Source: Runella limosa DSM 17973 (GTDB taxonomy: Bacteria > Bacteroidota > Bacteroidia > Cytophagales > Spirosomataceae). From it: 64,000 bases of DNA. The DNA is taken from NCBI RefSeq assembly GCF_000482465.1, contig NZ_KI519420.1:235991-299990 (forward strand). Direction: 5' to 3'. Below are positions 9,808-18,875 of the stretch, in pieces. Positions within the stretch are counted from its first letter, which is position 1, and each line of letters begins with the position of its first letter. Made by a program: the position numbers and the translations under genes. The notes beneath the pieces were generated by a model. It did not search any database and was not told the origin of the DNA. It worked only from the letters and a program-made list of their open reading frames with translations.

Positions 9808-9981
9808 ATGGAAGCACATAAGGAACAACAAGTTGGTCCAGGCGTATTGATTACATTCTATGTTTTGATTGTAGTATTGTTGTTTACTTTTGGTGACGTA
9901 TTGACGGGTATTGTTGGTACACTCATCCAAAGTGCAGTTTTTGCAGGATACTATAATAGCCTTCACAAAAGCATTGAATAG
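9808..9981 (+). CDS. Small membrane protein, hypothetical
   Basis: A 57-residue protein from ATG 9808 (MEAHKEQQVG). Short polar N terminus, then a strongly hydrophobic run (VLITFYVLIVVLLFTF) and a second weaker one ending in YYNSLHKSIE. A longer reading from 9757 adds only basic, non-conserved residues. A strong bidirectional terminator follows 12 bases downstream, which supports it being a real short transcript end. No family recognised. Confidence 0.65.
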   Translation: MEAHKEQQVGPGVLITFYVLIVVLLFTFGDVLTGIVGTLIQSAVFAGYYNSLHKSIE

Positions 9982-9992
9982 CTAAAATCAAC

Positions 9993-10034
9993 CAAACAAA
10001 AAACGGAAGGCATTTGCCTTCCGTTTTTTGTTTG
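9993..10034. terminator. Bidirectional intrinsic terminator between the small membrane gene and secDF
   Basis: Perfect 19-bp inverted repeat: arms 9993-10011 and 10016-10034, tetraloop ATTT, GC-rich core with A-tract on one side and T-tract on the other. It can terminate both the plus-strand gene ending at 9981 and the minus-strand secDF ending at 10052. Confidence 0.92.
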
Positions 10035-10051
10035 GGGACGAATGATATCCC

Positions 10052-13000
10052 TTATTTTTTCAAAGAAGGCTTAATCAAAGGAGCCTTTTTCTCTTTTTTA
10101 GGTTTTTCTTGTTGCTCATCGTCTTGCGGAGCTTCCAATTCACCTACGCCATCTGGAAAATCAGAGATAAGGCGAGCTGGGGCTGCTTTTGTTGGATCAG
10201 CAGGAAGGCTATCTTCTTTTGCTTGCGCTTGTGTAAGCGAGTCAACCACGATAGGAGTTGCCACAAACAACGAAGAGTAGGTACCTACGATAACCCCAAG
10301 AAGCATCGCAAACGAGAATCCACGAATTACCTCACCCCCAAAGAAGAACAATACGATAAGTACAAACATCGTCGAAAGACCCGTTACGGCCGTACGGCTG
10401 AGGGTACTATTCAAGGCGTTGTTGATAATCGTCGGAATGCTTTCTTTCTTATTACGGTTGTCGCGGAGGTATTCACGAACGCGGTCAAAGACCACGACCG
10501 TATCGTTCATTGAATAACCCATAATCGTCAGTACGGCTCCCACAAACGCTTGGTCAACATCCAATGAGAATGGCAATAAGCCGTTAAACATAGAGAATAC
10601 CGCCAAGATAATGAGTACGTCGTGGAACAAGGCGACTATCGCCCCCCAAACGAAGGCAATTCGGCGGAATCGTAAATAAATATAAGCCGACACCACCAAA
10701 ACGGCTAGCAAGAGCGATTTTAACGAAGTCATAATCAGGTCAAACGCAATCGTCGGCCCTACTTTCTGTGAACTTTGAATGGTTGCTTTGTTGTCACCAA
10801 GTTTGCTTAATCCCTCGTTCAATTTTGCTTGAGCTTGCTTGTCCGAATCAGGTGTTGTTGCATCTGCCAAGAAGCTAGTCGTAATTTTTACTTGTTGGTT
10901 GGCACCGATACCCGCTCCCCCGAATGTTTTCACCTCTGGAGCCGCCTCGAATGGTGCTGTAAGTGCTTCACGAACTTCGGTAGTATTTACTTCTTTTTCA
11001 AAACGAACTACGTAGCTACGTCCACCTTTGAAGTCAACACCAAGACCGAAGCCCTTGAAAATTACTGAAATAATACCAAGACCAATGATTGTCGAAGAAA
11101 TGATATAGTACATACGACGACGAGAAACGAAGTCGAAATCTGCATCTTTGAAAAGGTTTTGTGACCAGCTGGCGTAGAACTCAATCTTACGTCCTTTGGC
11201 TGTCCACCACTCCAATAGCAACCGAGATACAAACAAAGCTGCAAACAACGATGTAACGATACCGATAACGAGCGTAGTTGCAAAGCCAAGAATCAAACCA
11301 GTTCCTAAGAAGAACAAGATGATACCAGTCAACAAGGTAGTTACGTTTGAGTCAAGGATAGAAGAAAGAGAGTTTTTGAAACCGTCCGAAATGGCAAGTT
11401 TCAAATCTTTCCCTGCGGCTAATTCTTCCTTAATACGTTCAAAAACAAGTACGTTGGCATCCACCGCCATACCGATGGTCAATATGATACCCGCAATACC
11501 AGGCAAAGTCAATACTGCACCCAATGAAGCCATGATACCCATCAAGAAGAAAAGGTTGATAAACAAGGCTACGTCGGCAATCATACCTGCTTTGTTGTAG
11601 TAGATTACCATGAAGATAAGTACCACCAACAAACCAACCAATGAAGAAATAATACCTGCATTGATAGACTCAGAACCAAGGGTCGCACCCACGATAGCTT
11701 CTTCAACAATCGTCGTTGGAGCTGGCAATTTACCTGCTTTCAACACGTTGGACATATCCTTGGTTTCTTCTACCGTAAAGCTTCCTGTGATGCTTGAGTT
11801 TCCGTTCGGGATTTCGTTTTGTACGTTAGGGGCGGTATAAACAAAACCATCGAGGATGATTGCTACTTGGCGACCTACGTTTGCAGCAGTAAGGTTTTTC
11901 CATTTACGGGCACCTTCGGCATTCATACGCATCGTTACTTCTGGGCGGCCACGGTCATCGTAGTCATTTCCTGCGTCCACAATCACATCTCCTTCAAGTG
12001 GTGCTTTACCGCCTGATTTTTTGATGAAATAAACACCAATAATTTCGTTACGCTTATCAAGTGTTTCTACACCTTTACGGTTCCACATAACTATTAAGTC
12101 CGATGGGAACATGGCCTTTACTTCTGGGCGAGCCAAAATTTCGTTAGCACGAGCAGTATCTTTGGCATATACGCCTAGTTCGCCTTGTGAAATAGGCACA
12201 AACAAGCTCGCCAAACCAGTTTGGTTGGCCGTCGTATCTGTTTTGGTCGTATCCGTTTTGGCACCAGTGGCTAACTTAGAAGCAAGGTCAGATGCTTTGC
12301 TAGTGTCAGCAGCAGCAGAACCTTTGGTAGCAATCTTTTTCTCCAAATCCAACTGCGTCAAGTAAGCGCCGAGTGAATTAAGGGCAGGAGAAATTTCGTT
12401 AAGTGTATATACTTCGCAGAATTCCAATTTGGCAGAACCAGTCAAAAGGCGACGCACACGCTCAGGATCATCTACCCCAGGCAACTCAATCAAGATACGG
12501 CCTGTTCCTGGCAAACGCTGAATGTTCGGGTTAGCAACCCCAAATTTGTCCACCCGTTGTTGGATGATTTGGAACGCACGGCTAGTAGCACCATCCACTT
12601 CTGTTTTTAAGAAGGCGGTTACCTCTCTGTCAGAAGAAGTACTATTGATTTTACCACGGTTGGTACTGTTCGCAAAAATTTGTGCCAATGAAGTTGAAGG
12701 CGCCAAACGCTTAAATTCAGTTACAAACAAATCAACGAAGTTAGATTGGCTTGATTTCTGTGCTTCAACGGCTTTTTTCAAGGCTTCAGTTACTTGGCTG
12801 TTGCGGGCATTGCTGCCTGCCAAGCCTTTCATAATATCGGTAGGAGCTACTTCCAATACTACGTGCATACCGCCTTGAAGGTCAAGACCTAAGCCAAGTT
12901 CGCGTTGGGTTACATCTTGATACGTAGAACCCAAATAAACAGGTTCGCGGCGAAGAGAATCTAAATAGCGTTCTTTTTTCTTGGTGTCAACAACACCGTC

Positions 13001-13126
13001 CTTGCCTCTAGCAAACGCTTCTGCATCGCTACGGATGCTGCGCGCTACAAACGTAAATGACAAGTAGTAAATGCTCAAAAGCGCTACTACGACTGTCAAA
13101 ATCCAAATACCAAGTCTGTTTTGCAT
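10052..13126 (-). CDS. secDF: Protein translocase subunit SecDF (fused)
   Basis: 1024 residues. The first half carries the SecD signature LGLDLQGGMHVVLEV (near residue 80), a large periplasmic region and six membrane segments including a DANVLVFERIKEE motif. The second half carries the SecF signature LGVDFKGGRSYVVRF (near residue 685) and another six segments with the matching NDTVVVFDRVREY motif. It uses the proton gradient to pull proteins through SecYEG. Fusion of SecD and SecF is usual in Bacteroidota. A low-complexity Ala/Thr/Lys linker occurs near residue 275, and the C-terminal tail is Lys/Glu/Pro rich. Confidence 0.97.
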   Translation of the reverse strand: MQNRLGIWILTVVVALLSIYYLSFTFVARSIRSDAEAFARGKDGVVDTKKKERYLDSLRREPVYLGSTYQDVTQRELGLGLDLQGGMHVVLEVAPTDIMKGLAGSNARNSQVTEALKKAVEAQKSSQSNFVDLFVTEFKRLAPSTSLAQIFANSTNRGKINSTSSDREVTAFLKTEVDGATSRAFQIIQQRVDKFGVANPNIQRLPGTGRILIELPGVDDPERVRRLLTGSAKLEFCEVYTLNEISPALNSLGAYLTQLDLEKKIATKGSAAADTSKASDLASKLATGAKTDTTKTDTTANQTGLASLFVPISQGELGVYAKDTARANEILARPEVKAMFPSDLIVMWNRKGVETLDKRNEIIGVYFIKKSGGKAPLEGDVIVDAGNDYDDRGRPEVTMRMNAEGARKWKNLTAANVGRQVAIILDGFVYTAPNVQNEIPNGNSSITGSFTVEETKDMSNVLKAGKLPAPTTIVEEAIVGATLGSESINAGIISSLVGLLVVLIFMVIYYNKAGMIADVALFINLFFLMGIMASLGAVLTLPGIAGIILTIGMAVDANVLVFERIKEELAAGKDLKLAISDGFKNSLSSILDSNVTTLLTGIILFFLGTGLILGFATTLVIGIVTSLFAALFVSRLLLEWWTAKGRKIEFYASWSQNLFKDADFDFVSRRRMYYIISSTIIGLGIISVIFKGFGLGVDFKGGRSYVVRFEKEVNTTEVREALTAPFEAAPEVKTFGGAGIGANQQVKITTSFLADATTPDSDKQAQAKLNEGLSKLGDNKATIQSSQKVGPTIAFDLIMTSLKSLLLAVLVVSAYIYLRFRRIAFVWGAIVALFHDVLIILAVFSMFNGLLPFSLDVDQAFVGAVLTIMGYSMNDTVVVFDRVREYLRDNRNKKESIPTIINNALNSTLSRTAVTGLSTMFVLIVLFFFGGEVIRGFSFAMLLGVIVGTYSSLFVATPIVVDSLTQAQAKEDSLPADPTKAAPARLISDFPDGVGELEAPQDDEQQEKPKKEKKAPLIKPSLKK

Positions 13127-13291
13127 TAGTTTATGATTGATAAAATTGGTTTACAATAATTGAATTTGTGTTTCCCGAAAGGATGCTTTCGAGAAGGTGA
13201 ACAATAAAAAGGAATAAAATACGGAGATACAGTTTTGCCCTACCTGTCTAAATTGGACACCATAGGCACAAAACAGCAACGACAGCGCTCT

Positions 13292-13660
13292 TTAGGGGGC
13301 GTTGCTAGCAATAAAGTGGCCGAAGACGTTTCGGAAAAAGGAGAAAAAATAGTAGAAAACATCAAATCGCTTCGGAAGAAGACTGACCGAAGGAAGTTCG
13401 ATGTACCAAATACTTGGAAGAAGGTAGAAGGTTTGCTCAAAATCAAACGAAATAGCAGGAGCAACTACGGCCTCCAACGACATTGCCTGAATGACAGGAC
13501 GCTCGTCGTTGTTTTGTTGTTTTTTAGCAGTTTGTTCGGCAACGGGCTTTTTAGGGCTAACTTTACGAGACGACAACGCTTTTCCCGCTGTTGCCGTAAA
13601 AAGCAACAATAAGGCCAGCGCCGCAGAAAAAACACGTGTGTAAAGTTTCCGTTGTTTCAT
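13292..13660 (-). CDS. Exported hypothetical protein
   Basis: 122 residues. A signal-peptide-like N terminus (MKQRKLYTRVFSAALALLLL) is followed by a basic Ser/Lys/Pro/Gln stretch and then an aromatic-rich C-terminal half. It lies upstream of secDF on the same strand with a 165-base gap. No family recognised. The aromatic-rich C-terminal half could be partly out-of-family sequence, so it may also be a decayed gene. Confidence 0.5.
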   Translation of the reverse strand: MKQRKLYTRVFSAALALLLLFTATAGKALSSRKVSPKKPVAEQTAKKQQNNDERPVIQAMSLEAVVAPAISFDFEQTFYLLPSIWYIELPSVSLLPKRFDVFYYFFSFFRNVFGHFIASNAP

Positions 13661-13810
13661 AAAAATAATTTGCTCAGAAAAGCGGTGACAAATTTCGTAC
13701 CATTTTTTTTGTTAAACAAGTACCTCTATTTTTTATATTGCTTGTTTTGTCTATATCTTTCTTGAAAATGTTACAAAATGGGTATTTGACCCCCTTTTTT
13801 ATTGAAAAAT

Positions 13811-14491
13811 ATGCTTTCTACCGAACACTTATTACCTCCTTCGTTAATCGCTCCTGCGCCTTGGTCGTTGACAGGAAATGGCTATATTTTCTTGTACCGT
13901 TTGCCTGAAAAATTTGTTAGAGAAAAGTGCTTTTTGTTTGATTATCAGAGAGATAGCTATAAGGGTTTACTGGCAAGTATGATGCTGGTCGATTACCATA
14001 CCACACCTGTTGGTCCTTACCGCGAATTGTTGTTTATTCCAGGGGTATTTGAATTGTTGGGAAAAAACACATTTTCGATTTCAAAAATTTACGTTTCTGA
14101 CGCAAATAGTGTCTGGAACGGCATTGAAAATTGGGGGATTCCCAAAGAATTGTGTGATTTTGACTTTCAAGCCCTTGATGAACGTACCGACAAGTTGGTG
14201 GCAAAACAGGGAAATTCCACCTTCTTTGAAGCGACAATACGCCGAGGGAGTTTTTCGTTTCCTTTAACAACGGCCTTTTTGCCATTGCGCATTACGCAGC
14301 AACTCCGCGATGAGTGGGTATTGACGCAGCCTAGTGCGAAAGGAAAGGCTTATTTTGGAAAACTGACCGACATCAACGTAAATGCGACCTTGTTTCCTGA
14401 CATTGCTCCTTTCAAACCGTGGGGAGTGTTGGTGGTTAAAAACTTTACAATGACGTTTCCCGTAGCAACATTTACAAAAATTAAACCATGA
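13811..14491 (+). CDS. Acetoacetate decarboxylase-like protein
   Basis: About 226 residues beginning MLSTEHLLPPSLI. The motifs VGPYRELLFIPG and IENWGIPKEL and the ending beta-rich stretch resemble the acetoacetate decarboxylase superfamily fold. The Lys in WGIPKEL is in the region where the Schiff-base lysine is found in true decarboxylases, but whether it is catalytic cannot be told from sequence alone. ATG 13811 is chosen over TTG 13802. The stop overlaps the following lipoprotein start (ATGA). The actual substrate is unknown. Confidence 0.72.
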   Translation: MLSTEHLLPPSLIAPAPWSLTGNGYIFLYRLPEKFVREKCFLFDYQRDSYKGLLASMMLVDYHTTPVGPYRELLFIPGVFELLGKNTFSISKIYVSDANSVWNGIENWGIPKELCDFDFQALDERTDKLVAKQGNSTFFEATIRRGSFSFPLTTAFLPLRITQQLRDEWVLTQPSAKGKAYFGKLTDINVNATLFPDIAPFKPWGVLVVKNFTMTFPVATFTKIKP

Positions 14492-14913
14492 GATTTTTTC
14501 GACAACTACTTCCTTTTACGTCTTTGGTAGTCATTGTGCTGGGTGCATTTTCGTGTGCGCGACCTGTAACAACTCCTGACGGCGGCCTAGGGATTCCGAT
14601 TAAGTTGGCCGATGCCACTTATCCGATTGATGTATTTTACGAAAATCAGCCTACAACGCGGGTTTACACACCCATTGGCCCCGTGAAAGTAGAAAAGGAA
14701 GTGCCATTGAGCAACCAGCAAACCAAAGGCGGACGAATGCTATACCGTGGCAATGACGAAGAACAAAAAAAGGCTTTGCTTGATCAATTGATTATTCAGG
14801 CGACAAGCATGGGCGCTCATGCCATCGTCAACGTCAAATACCAATATTATACAGGAAAAGATTACCAAGGTTTTGTCATGGCAGGAACGGCGGTGAAGTA
14901 CGGGAATCAGTAG
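14488..14913 (+). CDS. Lipoprotein with a YbjQ-like C-terminal domain
   Basis: 141 residues. The signal peptide ends in a lipobox (LGAFSCA; Cys near residue 23). The C-terminal part, ALLDQLIIQATSMGAHAIVN followed by a beta strand, has the pattern of the YbjQ/heavy-metal-binding fold (repeating helix then GA-A-V strand). Coupled by ATGA to the decarboxylase-like gene. Likely anchored in a membrane facing the periplasm; function unknown. Confidence 0.72.
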   Translation: MRFFRQLLPFTSLVVIVLGAFSCARPVTTPDGGLGIPIKLADATYPIDVFYENQPTTRVYTPIGPVKVEKEVPLSNQQTKGGRMLYRGNDEEQKKALLDQLIIQATSMGAHAIVNVKYQYYTGKDYQGFVMAGTAVKYGNQ

Positions 14914-14999
14914 CTATACTGTTTTACCAAGATAATTCTATGACACTAAACGATATGTTGTAACTTTCGGTGCCTTTATAGAAAAATACCTAGCTGTTC

Positions 15000-16499
15000 A
15001 TGCGCAAAATCAACAAACTTCTGGTCGCCAACCGTGGAGAAATTGCTCTTCGGGTGATGCGGACTGCCCGCGAAATGGGCATTAAAACGGTAGCGGTTTA
15101 CAGTGAAGCCGATCGTAACGCTTTGCACGTACGCTATGCCGACGAAGCAGTATGTATAGGACCTGCCGCCTCTTCGGAGTCGTACTTGCGGGGAGATAAA
15201 ATTATTGACGTATGTAAAAAACTGGGCGTTGATGCCATTCACCCAGGATACGGCTTTTTGTCGGAGAATGCCAAATTCTCGCAGATGGTCAAGGACGCGG
15301 GGCTTATTTTTGTGGGACCTTCGGCCGAAAGTATCGAAATAATGGGCGATAAACTATCCGCAAAACGGGCGGCGGCCAAATACAACATCCCAATGGTGCC
15401 AGGCACACCCGATGCCGTAACTGACCGCGCGGAGGCAAAGGTCATTGCGGGACAAATCGGGTATCCTGTCTTGATTAAAGCAAGCGCTGGAGGGGGGGGG
15501 AAAGGAATGCGTATTGTCGAAAATGAAGTGGAGTTTGACGAACAAATGGAGCGCGCCGTCAGCGAAGCAATTTCGGCTTTTGGCGACGGAGCGGTGTTTG
15601 TCGAAAAATACGTTGCTTCACCACGACACATCGAAATTCAGGTGTTGGGCGACCAACACGGAAACACGATTTACCTCTTTGAACGGGAGTGTTCGGTGCA
15701 GCGTCGTCACCAAAAAGTAGTGGAAGAAGCGCCATCTTCGTGCCTTACCCCTGAAATTCGGGAAGCAATGGGGAAATGTGCCGTGGACGTAGCCCGTTCG
15801 TGCGGGTATTATGGCGCGGGGACGGTCGAGTTTATCGTCGATGATAAGCTGAATTTTTATTTCCTCGAAATGAATACGCGTCTCCAAGTAGAACACCCCG
15901 TGACGGAGATGATTACGGGCGTTGACTTGGTACGTCAGATGATTTATATTGCCGAAGGTCAAGAACTTCAACTCAAGCAAGAAGAGCTTGAAATCAACGG
16001 GCACGCGATGGAGATTCGGGTGTATGCCGAAGACCCAACGAATAACTTTTTGCCCGATGTTGGAAATCTAAAAACGTACGTGCGTCCGCAAGGAAATGGC
16101 GTTCGGGTGGACGACGGTTTTGAGCAAGGCATGGACATCCCGATTTATTATGACCCCATGATTGCTAAGTTGATTACTCATGCGGCTACTCGTCAGGAGT
16201 CGATTGATAAAATGGTAAGGGCCATTGACGAATACGAGATTTCGGGTGTACAAACGACCTTGGCATTTTGTCGGTTTGTGATGTTGCACGAAGCTTTTAC
16301 TTCTGGCAATTTCGATACGCATTTTGTCAAACATTATTTCACCCCCGAAGTACTTAAAAAAGAAGCCGATAAAGATGAAACTGAAATCGCGGCGGCTTTG
16401 GTGGCGTACCTGATGGGACAAGCAAAACAACCTACCAGCGCTACTACAATGGCTTCCGTAGCGACAAAGAGCAAGTGGAAAGCCAATAGAGTTAAGTAG
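15000..16499 (+). CDS. accC: Acetyl-/acyl-CoA carboxylase, biotin carboxylase subunit
   Basis: 499 residues. Biotin carboxylase N domain (LLVANRGEIALRVMRTAREM), ATP-grasp with the glycine loop SAGGGGKGMR (near 163-170), the ERECSVQRRHQKVVEEAP stretch (near 230-246) and the catalytic EMNTRLQVEHPVTE (near 290-303). It carboxylates biotin on a carrier protein using ATP and bicarbonate, the first step of malonyl-CoA or other acyl-CoA carboxylation. The tail of about 50 residues beyond the usual 450 is Ala/Thr/Lys rich and has no biotin-attachment motif. No accB or carboxyltransferase gene is adjacent. Confidence 0.94.
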   Translation: MRKINKLLVANRGEIALRVMRTAREMGIKTVAVYSEADRNALHVRYADEAVCIGPAASSESYLRGDKIIDVCKKLGVDAIHPGYGFLSENAKFSQMVKDAGLIFVGPSAESIEIMGDKLSAKRAAAKYNIPMVPGTPDAVTDRAEAKVIAGQIGYPVLIKASAGGGGKGMRIVENEVEFDEQMERAVSEAISAFGDGAVFVEKYVASPRHIEIQVLGDQHGNTIYLFERECSVQRRHQKVVEEAPSSCLTPEIREAMGKCAVDVARSCGYYGAGTVEFIVDDKLNFYFLEMNTRLQVEHPVTEMITGVDLVRQMIYIAEGQELQLKQEELEINGHAMEIRVYAEDPTNNFLPDVGNLKTYVRPQGNGVRVDDGFEQGMDIPIYYDPMIAKLITHAATRQESIDKMVRAIDEYEISGVQTTLAFCRFVMLHEAFTSGNFDTHFVKHYFTPEVLKKEADKDETEIAAALVAYLMGQAKQPTSATTMASVATKSKWKANRVK

Positions 16500-16547
16500 G
16501 GGAGTTTTGAATTACGAATGAGGAATTACGAGATTGTGTAATAGTGT

Positions 16548-16574
16548 AGAGGGTTGCTTACAACCCTCTTTTTT
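16548..16574 (+). terminator. Rho-independent terminator after accC
   Basis: Stem arms 16548-16556 and 16561-16569 (AGAGGGTTG / CAACCCTCT), loop CTTA, followed by five T. It also belongs to the conserved-loop hairpin set described in the findings. Confidence 0.85.
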
Positions 16575-16582
16575 CGTGCTTA

Positions 16583-16598
16583 GGGTTGCTCACAACCC
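16583..16598. repeat. Conserved-loop hairpin GGGTTG-CTCA-CAACCC
   Basis: Perfect 6-bp stem with loop CTCA, directly after the accC terminator and six bases before the DoxX gene end. Shares stem core and loop type with the hairpins at 30835-30856 and those at the window end. Confidence 0.7.
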
Positions 16599-16603
16599 GA
16601 TTC

Positions 16604-17017
16604 TTACAAAGTATATAAGACCAATCCTCCCGCCGCCATCAAAAAATAGGGTACAAGGGAAGCAGCCCCTGCGTAGTCTTGCGCTAGGCGTTGTCCAAAA
16701 AACAAACACACCAACGAAACTCCCCCCAAACACATGCCCGAAGCGGCTACTACATTGGCCAAGTCACTTCCAATGAGCAAAAGCACTACGCCAACCAAAG
16801 ATACCAACCCCGCCGATGTCTCAAGCAAGGTAATGGTAGGCATCAGCGCGCCAACGCTGGAAGCCAACGGTGATTTTTTAAAATGGTCTTTAAAATAGTC
16901 AAGGTTGCCTTGGTAATGGAAAACCTTATCAAGACCCGATTGGGTAAACAAGATGCCGTTGAAAGCGGCAAACAGGATTTTTGCAAGTACCAATACAGGA
17001 AAGCCGAGAAGTGTCAT
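16604..17017 (-). CDS. DoxX-like membrane protein
   Basis: 137 residues with four hydrophobic segments (around 5-25, 55-75, 80-100 and 118-135) and the N-terminal ILFAAFNGILFTQSGLDKVF stretch, the pattern of DoxX/DoxD-like small membrane proteins. Converges on accC; a terminator and a hairpin sit between them. No adjacent partner. A quinone-linked or stress-related role is known for some DoxX proteins but cannot be assigned here. Confidence 0.75.
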   Translation of the reverse strand: MTLLGFPVLVLAKILFAAFNGILFTQSGLDKVFHYQGNLDYFKDHFKKSPLASSVGALMPTITLLETSAGLVSLVGVVLLLIGSDLANVVAASGMCLGGVSLVCLFFGQRLAQDYAGAASLVPYFLMAAGGLVLYTL

Positions 17018-17127
17018 GGTCGTTTAGGAGTTATCTTTTGGTGCAATTATACTAAAACCAAAGAGGTTTTGACAGACTTATTTTACGCTTTTTACTACCT
17101 GAAACCCTGTTGCACGCGGTTTTGATT

Positions 17128-17135
17128 TATTTTTG
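17128..17135 (+). promoter_or_regulatory. Candidate Bacteroidota -7 box upstream of the metal operon
   Basis: TATTTTTG fits TAnnTTTG and lies 17 bases before the His-rich gene start. A TTG at 17110-17112 is a poorly spaced -33 candidate. Confidence 0.4.
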
Positions 17136-17151
17136 CTAAAAATCGGTTTTG

Positions 17152-17598
17152 ATGAAAAAGCTTCTGAAACAGTTTTTGGCATTGACAATGGCGTTGTTGG
17201 CCCTTTGGGCGGGCAATGGCTATGGCGTGCTGGAACACTCGTGCCAGGAGCATGGAACGCATCGGCACATTCTTTCAAGCTGGGCGGAGACGTCGTGTGA
17301 GCACCAACAGCATGAAGACGAACATCATCACCATCATGAGGCCGCTTCGGGTTTTCAGACTCATGCAGAAGAAGGGCAAGTCAACTTTGTGGATTGTTAT
17401 GCCGAAGTTACGACCAAAGCCTTAGCGTTTTCCTCTACGGTTTTTGTTCCTTTTATTCCCTCTTTTGCTACATTTTTCTACAAGACTCACCTTGTCCAAA
17501 CGGGTGAGATACGTACTGCTTTTTTTGAACCACCCTACGTTTTTCGACGAACGTACGGGCGTTTTCTTCTCGCGCTGGTGCAGTGCTTTTTGATTTAG
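17152..17598 (+). CDS. Exported His/Cys-rich small protein of a metal efflux operon
   Basis: 148 residues from ATG 17152. Signal peptide (MKKLLKQFLALTMALLALWA), then a metal-ligand-rich segment with Cys and His (HSCQEHGTHRH, CEHQQHEDEHHHHHEA), a DCYAEV motif and a C-terminal FFEPPYVFRR. It precedes the tolC, adaptor and RND pump genes, so a periplasmic metal-binding or metal-sensing role for that exporter is likely. The HSC / CY / PP spacing recalls small exported proteins often found with Bacteroidota metal pumps, but I cannot place it in a named family. Confidence 0.7.
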   Translation: MKKLLKQFLALTMALLALWAGNGYGVLEHSCQEHGTHRHILSSWAETSCEHQQHEDEHHHHHEAASGFQTHAEEGQVNFVDCYAEVTTKALAFSSTVFVPFIPSFATFFYKTHLVQTGEIRTAFFEPPYVFRRTYGRFLLALVQCFLI

Positions 17599-17681
17599 AA
17601 ACAAAGAAAAATGTACAAATGGGCAATTTGCCCACTTGCCTCTTACTTTTTCTCAGTTTTTAAATCAAATCTTCATTTTTG

Positions 17682-18875
17682 ATGAACACTTATTGGCAAA
17701 AGTCAACCTTGACGGTTGGGCTTGGGTGGTTGTTGAGTACTTGTGTGTGGTCGCAACGTACTCTGACGCCCGACGAAGCGGTGGAAGCAGCGCTCAAAAA
17801 CAGCCATGCGTTGAAAGCTTCGAGTTTGGTGATAAAGCAAAACGAGCAACTCATCCGTTCTACCCGAGCGATTCCTAACCCTGAGCTGACGTTCGATAGT
17901 CCGACGGGGGTGTTTTATACGTTGGGCGTACAGCAAAGTTTTCGTTTACCTACAGTTTATCATCAGCAGGCACAATTGCAGCAAGCGTACGTAGGATTGG
18001 CCCAAAAAGACCAAAAAATTGCTGAAAACGAGTTGAAATTTCGGGTAAAATGGACGTATCTCAATGCGCAATTTGGGCAGTCGTACCTTCGACAACTTCA
18101 AAGCCAGGACAGCGCTTACGCCCAAATCGCCATTGCCGCAAAGAGAAGCTTTGAAGTAGGTACCATCGACAAGCTGGCTTTGGTATTTGCAGAAACGCAA
18201 GCAGCGGAACTCCGTAACCAAGTTGCGATGGCTATTCAAGAGGTAGTCTTGCAAAAAAATCAACTAGGGGTATTGATGGGGAATGCGCTCGCGCCAGAGG
18301 TAGCAGTACTTCCGCTGGATAAAATGCCGCTCCCTACGGATACCTTAGGCGATGTGGGTGCTGCTCCGCTTGTGGAAATGGCAAAGCAAATGGAAGTGAT
18401 TGGTCAAAAGGTAGTTGGCGTAGAAAAAAGCAGCCGACTGCCCAGTTTTATGGTAGGTTATTACAATCAGGGGACGCCAGAAACTCGGATGGGGCTTCGT
18501 CTGCGGGCGGGGGTGAGTATCCCGCTTTGGTGGGGGCAGTACAAAAGCCGAATTGAGGCTGCTCAAACGGCGCAAGAAGTCGCCCATGAACGGACAGAAT
18601 CGCAAAAACAGCTAGTATCGCTCGACTTGCAAATGGCTCAAAATGAGGCAGCGAAATTTAGAACGTCACTGATGTACTACCAAAGTGTGGCCTTACCACA
18701 AGCCAATACGATTATCGAAACAGCCCGTCGTTTTTTTGAAAACGGTCAAACTGACTACATTAACTTTCTGCGGACGACCAACGACGCTTACACCATCAAA
18801 CTTCGCTACATCGAAACCCAACGTAGCTATTTTCAGTCGATTTTGACCATACAACATTTAACAGGAAATTTATGA
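17682..18875 (+). CDS. TolC-family outer membrane efflux protein (CusC/CzcC-like)
   Basis: About 397 residues. Signal peptide then the LTPDEAVEAALKNSHALKAS opening of TolC repeats, long amphipathic helices, and a second repeat ending in a FFENGQTDYINFL stretch common in CzcC/CusC proteins. It forms the outer-membrane channel of the pump encoded by the next two genes; its stop overlaps the adaptor start (ATGA). ATG 17682 is chosen over a TTG one codon upstream. Confidence 0.9.
   Translation: MNTYWQKSTLTVGLGWLLSTCVWSQRTLTPDEAVEAALKNSHALKASSLVIKQNEQLIRSTRAIPNPELTFDSPTGVFYTLGVQQSFRLPTVYHQQAQLQQAYVGLAQKDQKIAENELKFRVKWTYLNAQFGQSYLRQLQSQDSAYAQIAIAAKRSFEVGTIDKLALVFAETQAAELRNQVAMAIQEVVLQKNQLGVLMGNALAPEVAVLPLDKMPLPTDTLGDVGAAPLVEMAKQMEVIGQKVVGVEKSSRLPSFMVGYYNQGTPETRMGLRLRAGVSIPLWWGQYKSRIEAAQTAQEVAHERTESQKQLVSLDLQMAQNEAAKFRTSLMYYQSVALPQANTIIETARRFFENGQTDYINFLRTTNDAYTIKLRYIETQRSYFQSILTIQHLTGNL

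Noticed and set aside
13235..13612. Plus-strand frame of 125 codons between secDF and the exported hypothetical protein
   Set aside because: Opposite to the better-supported minus-strand gene with a signal peptide; very basic composition and no motif.
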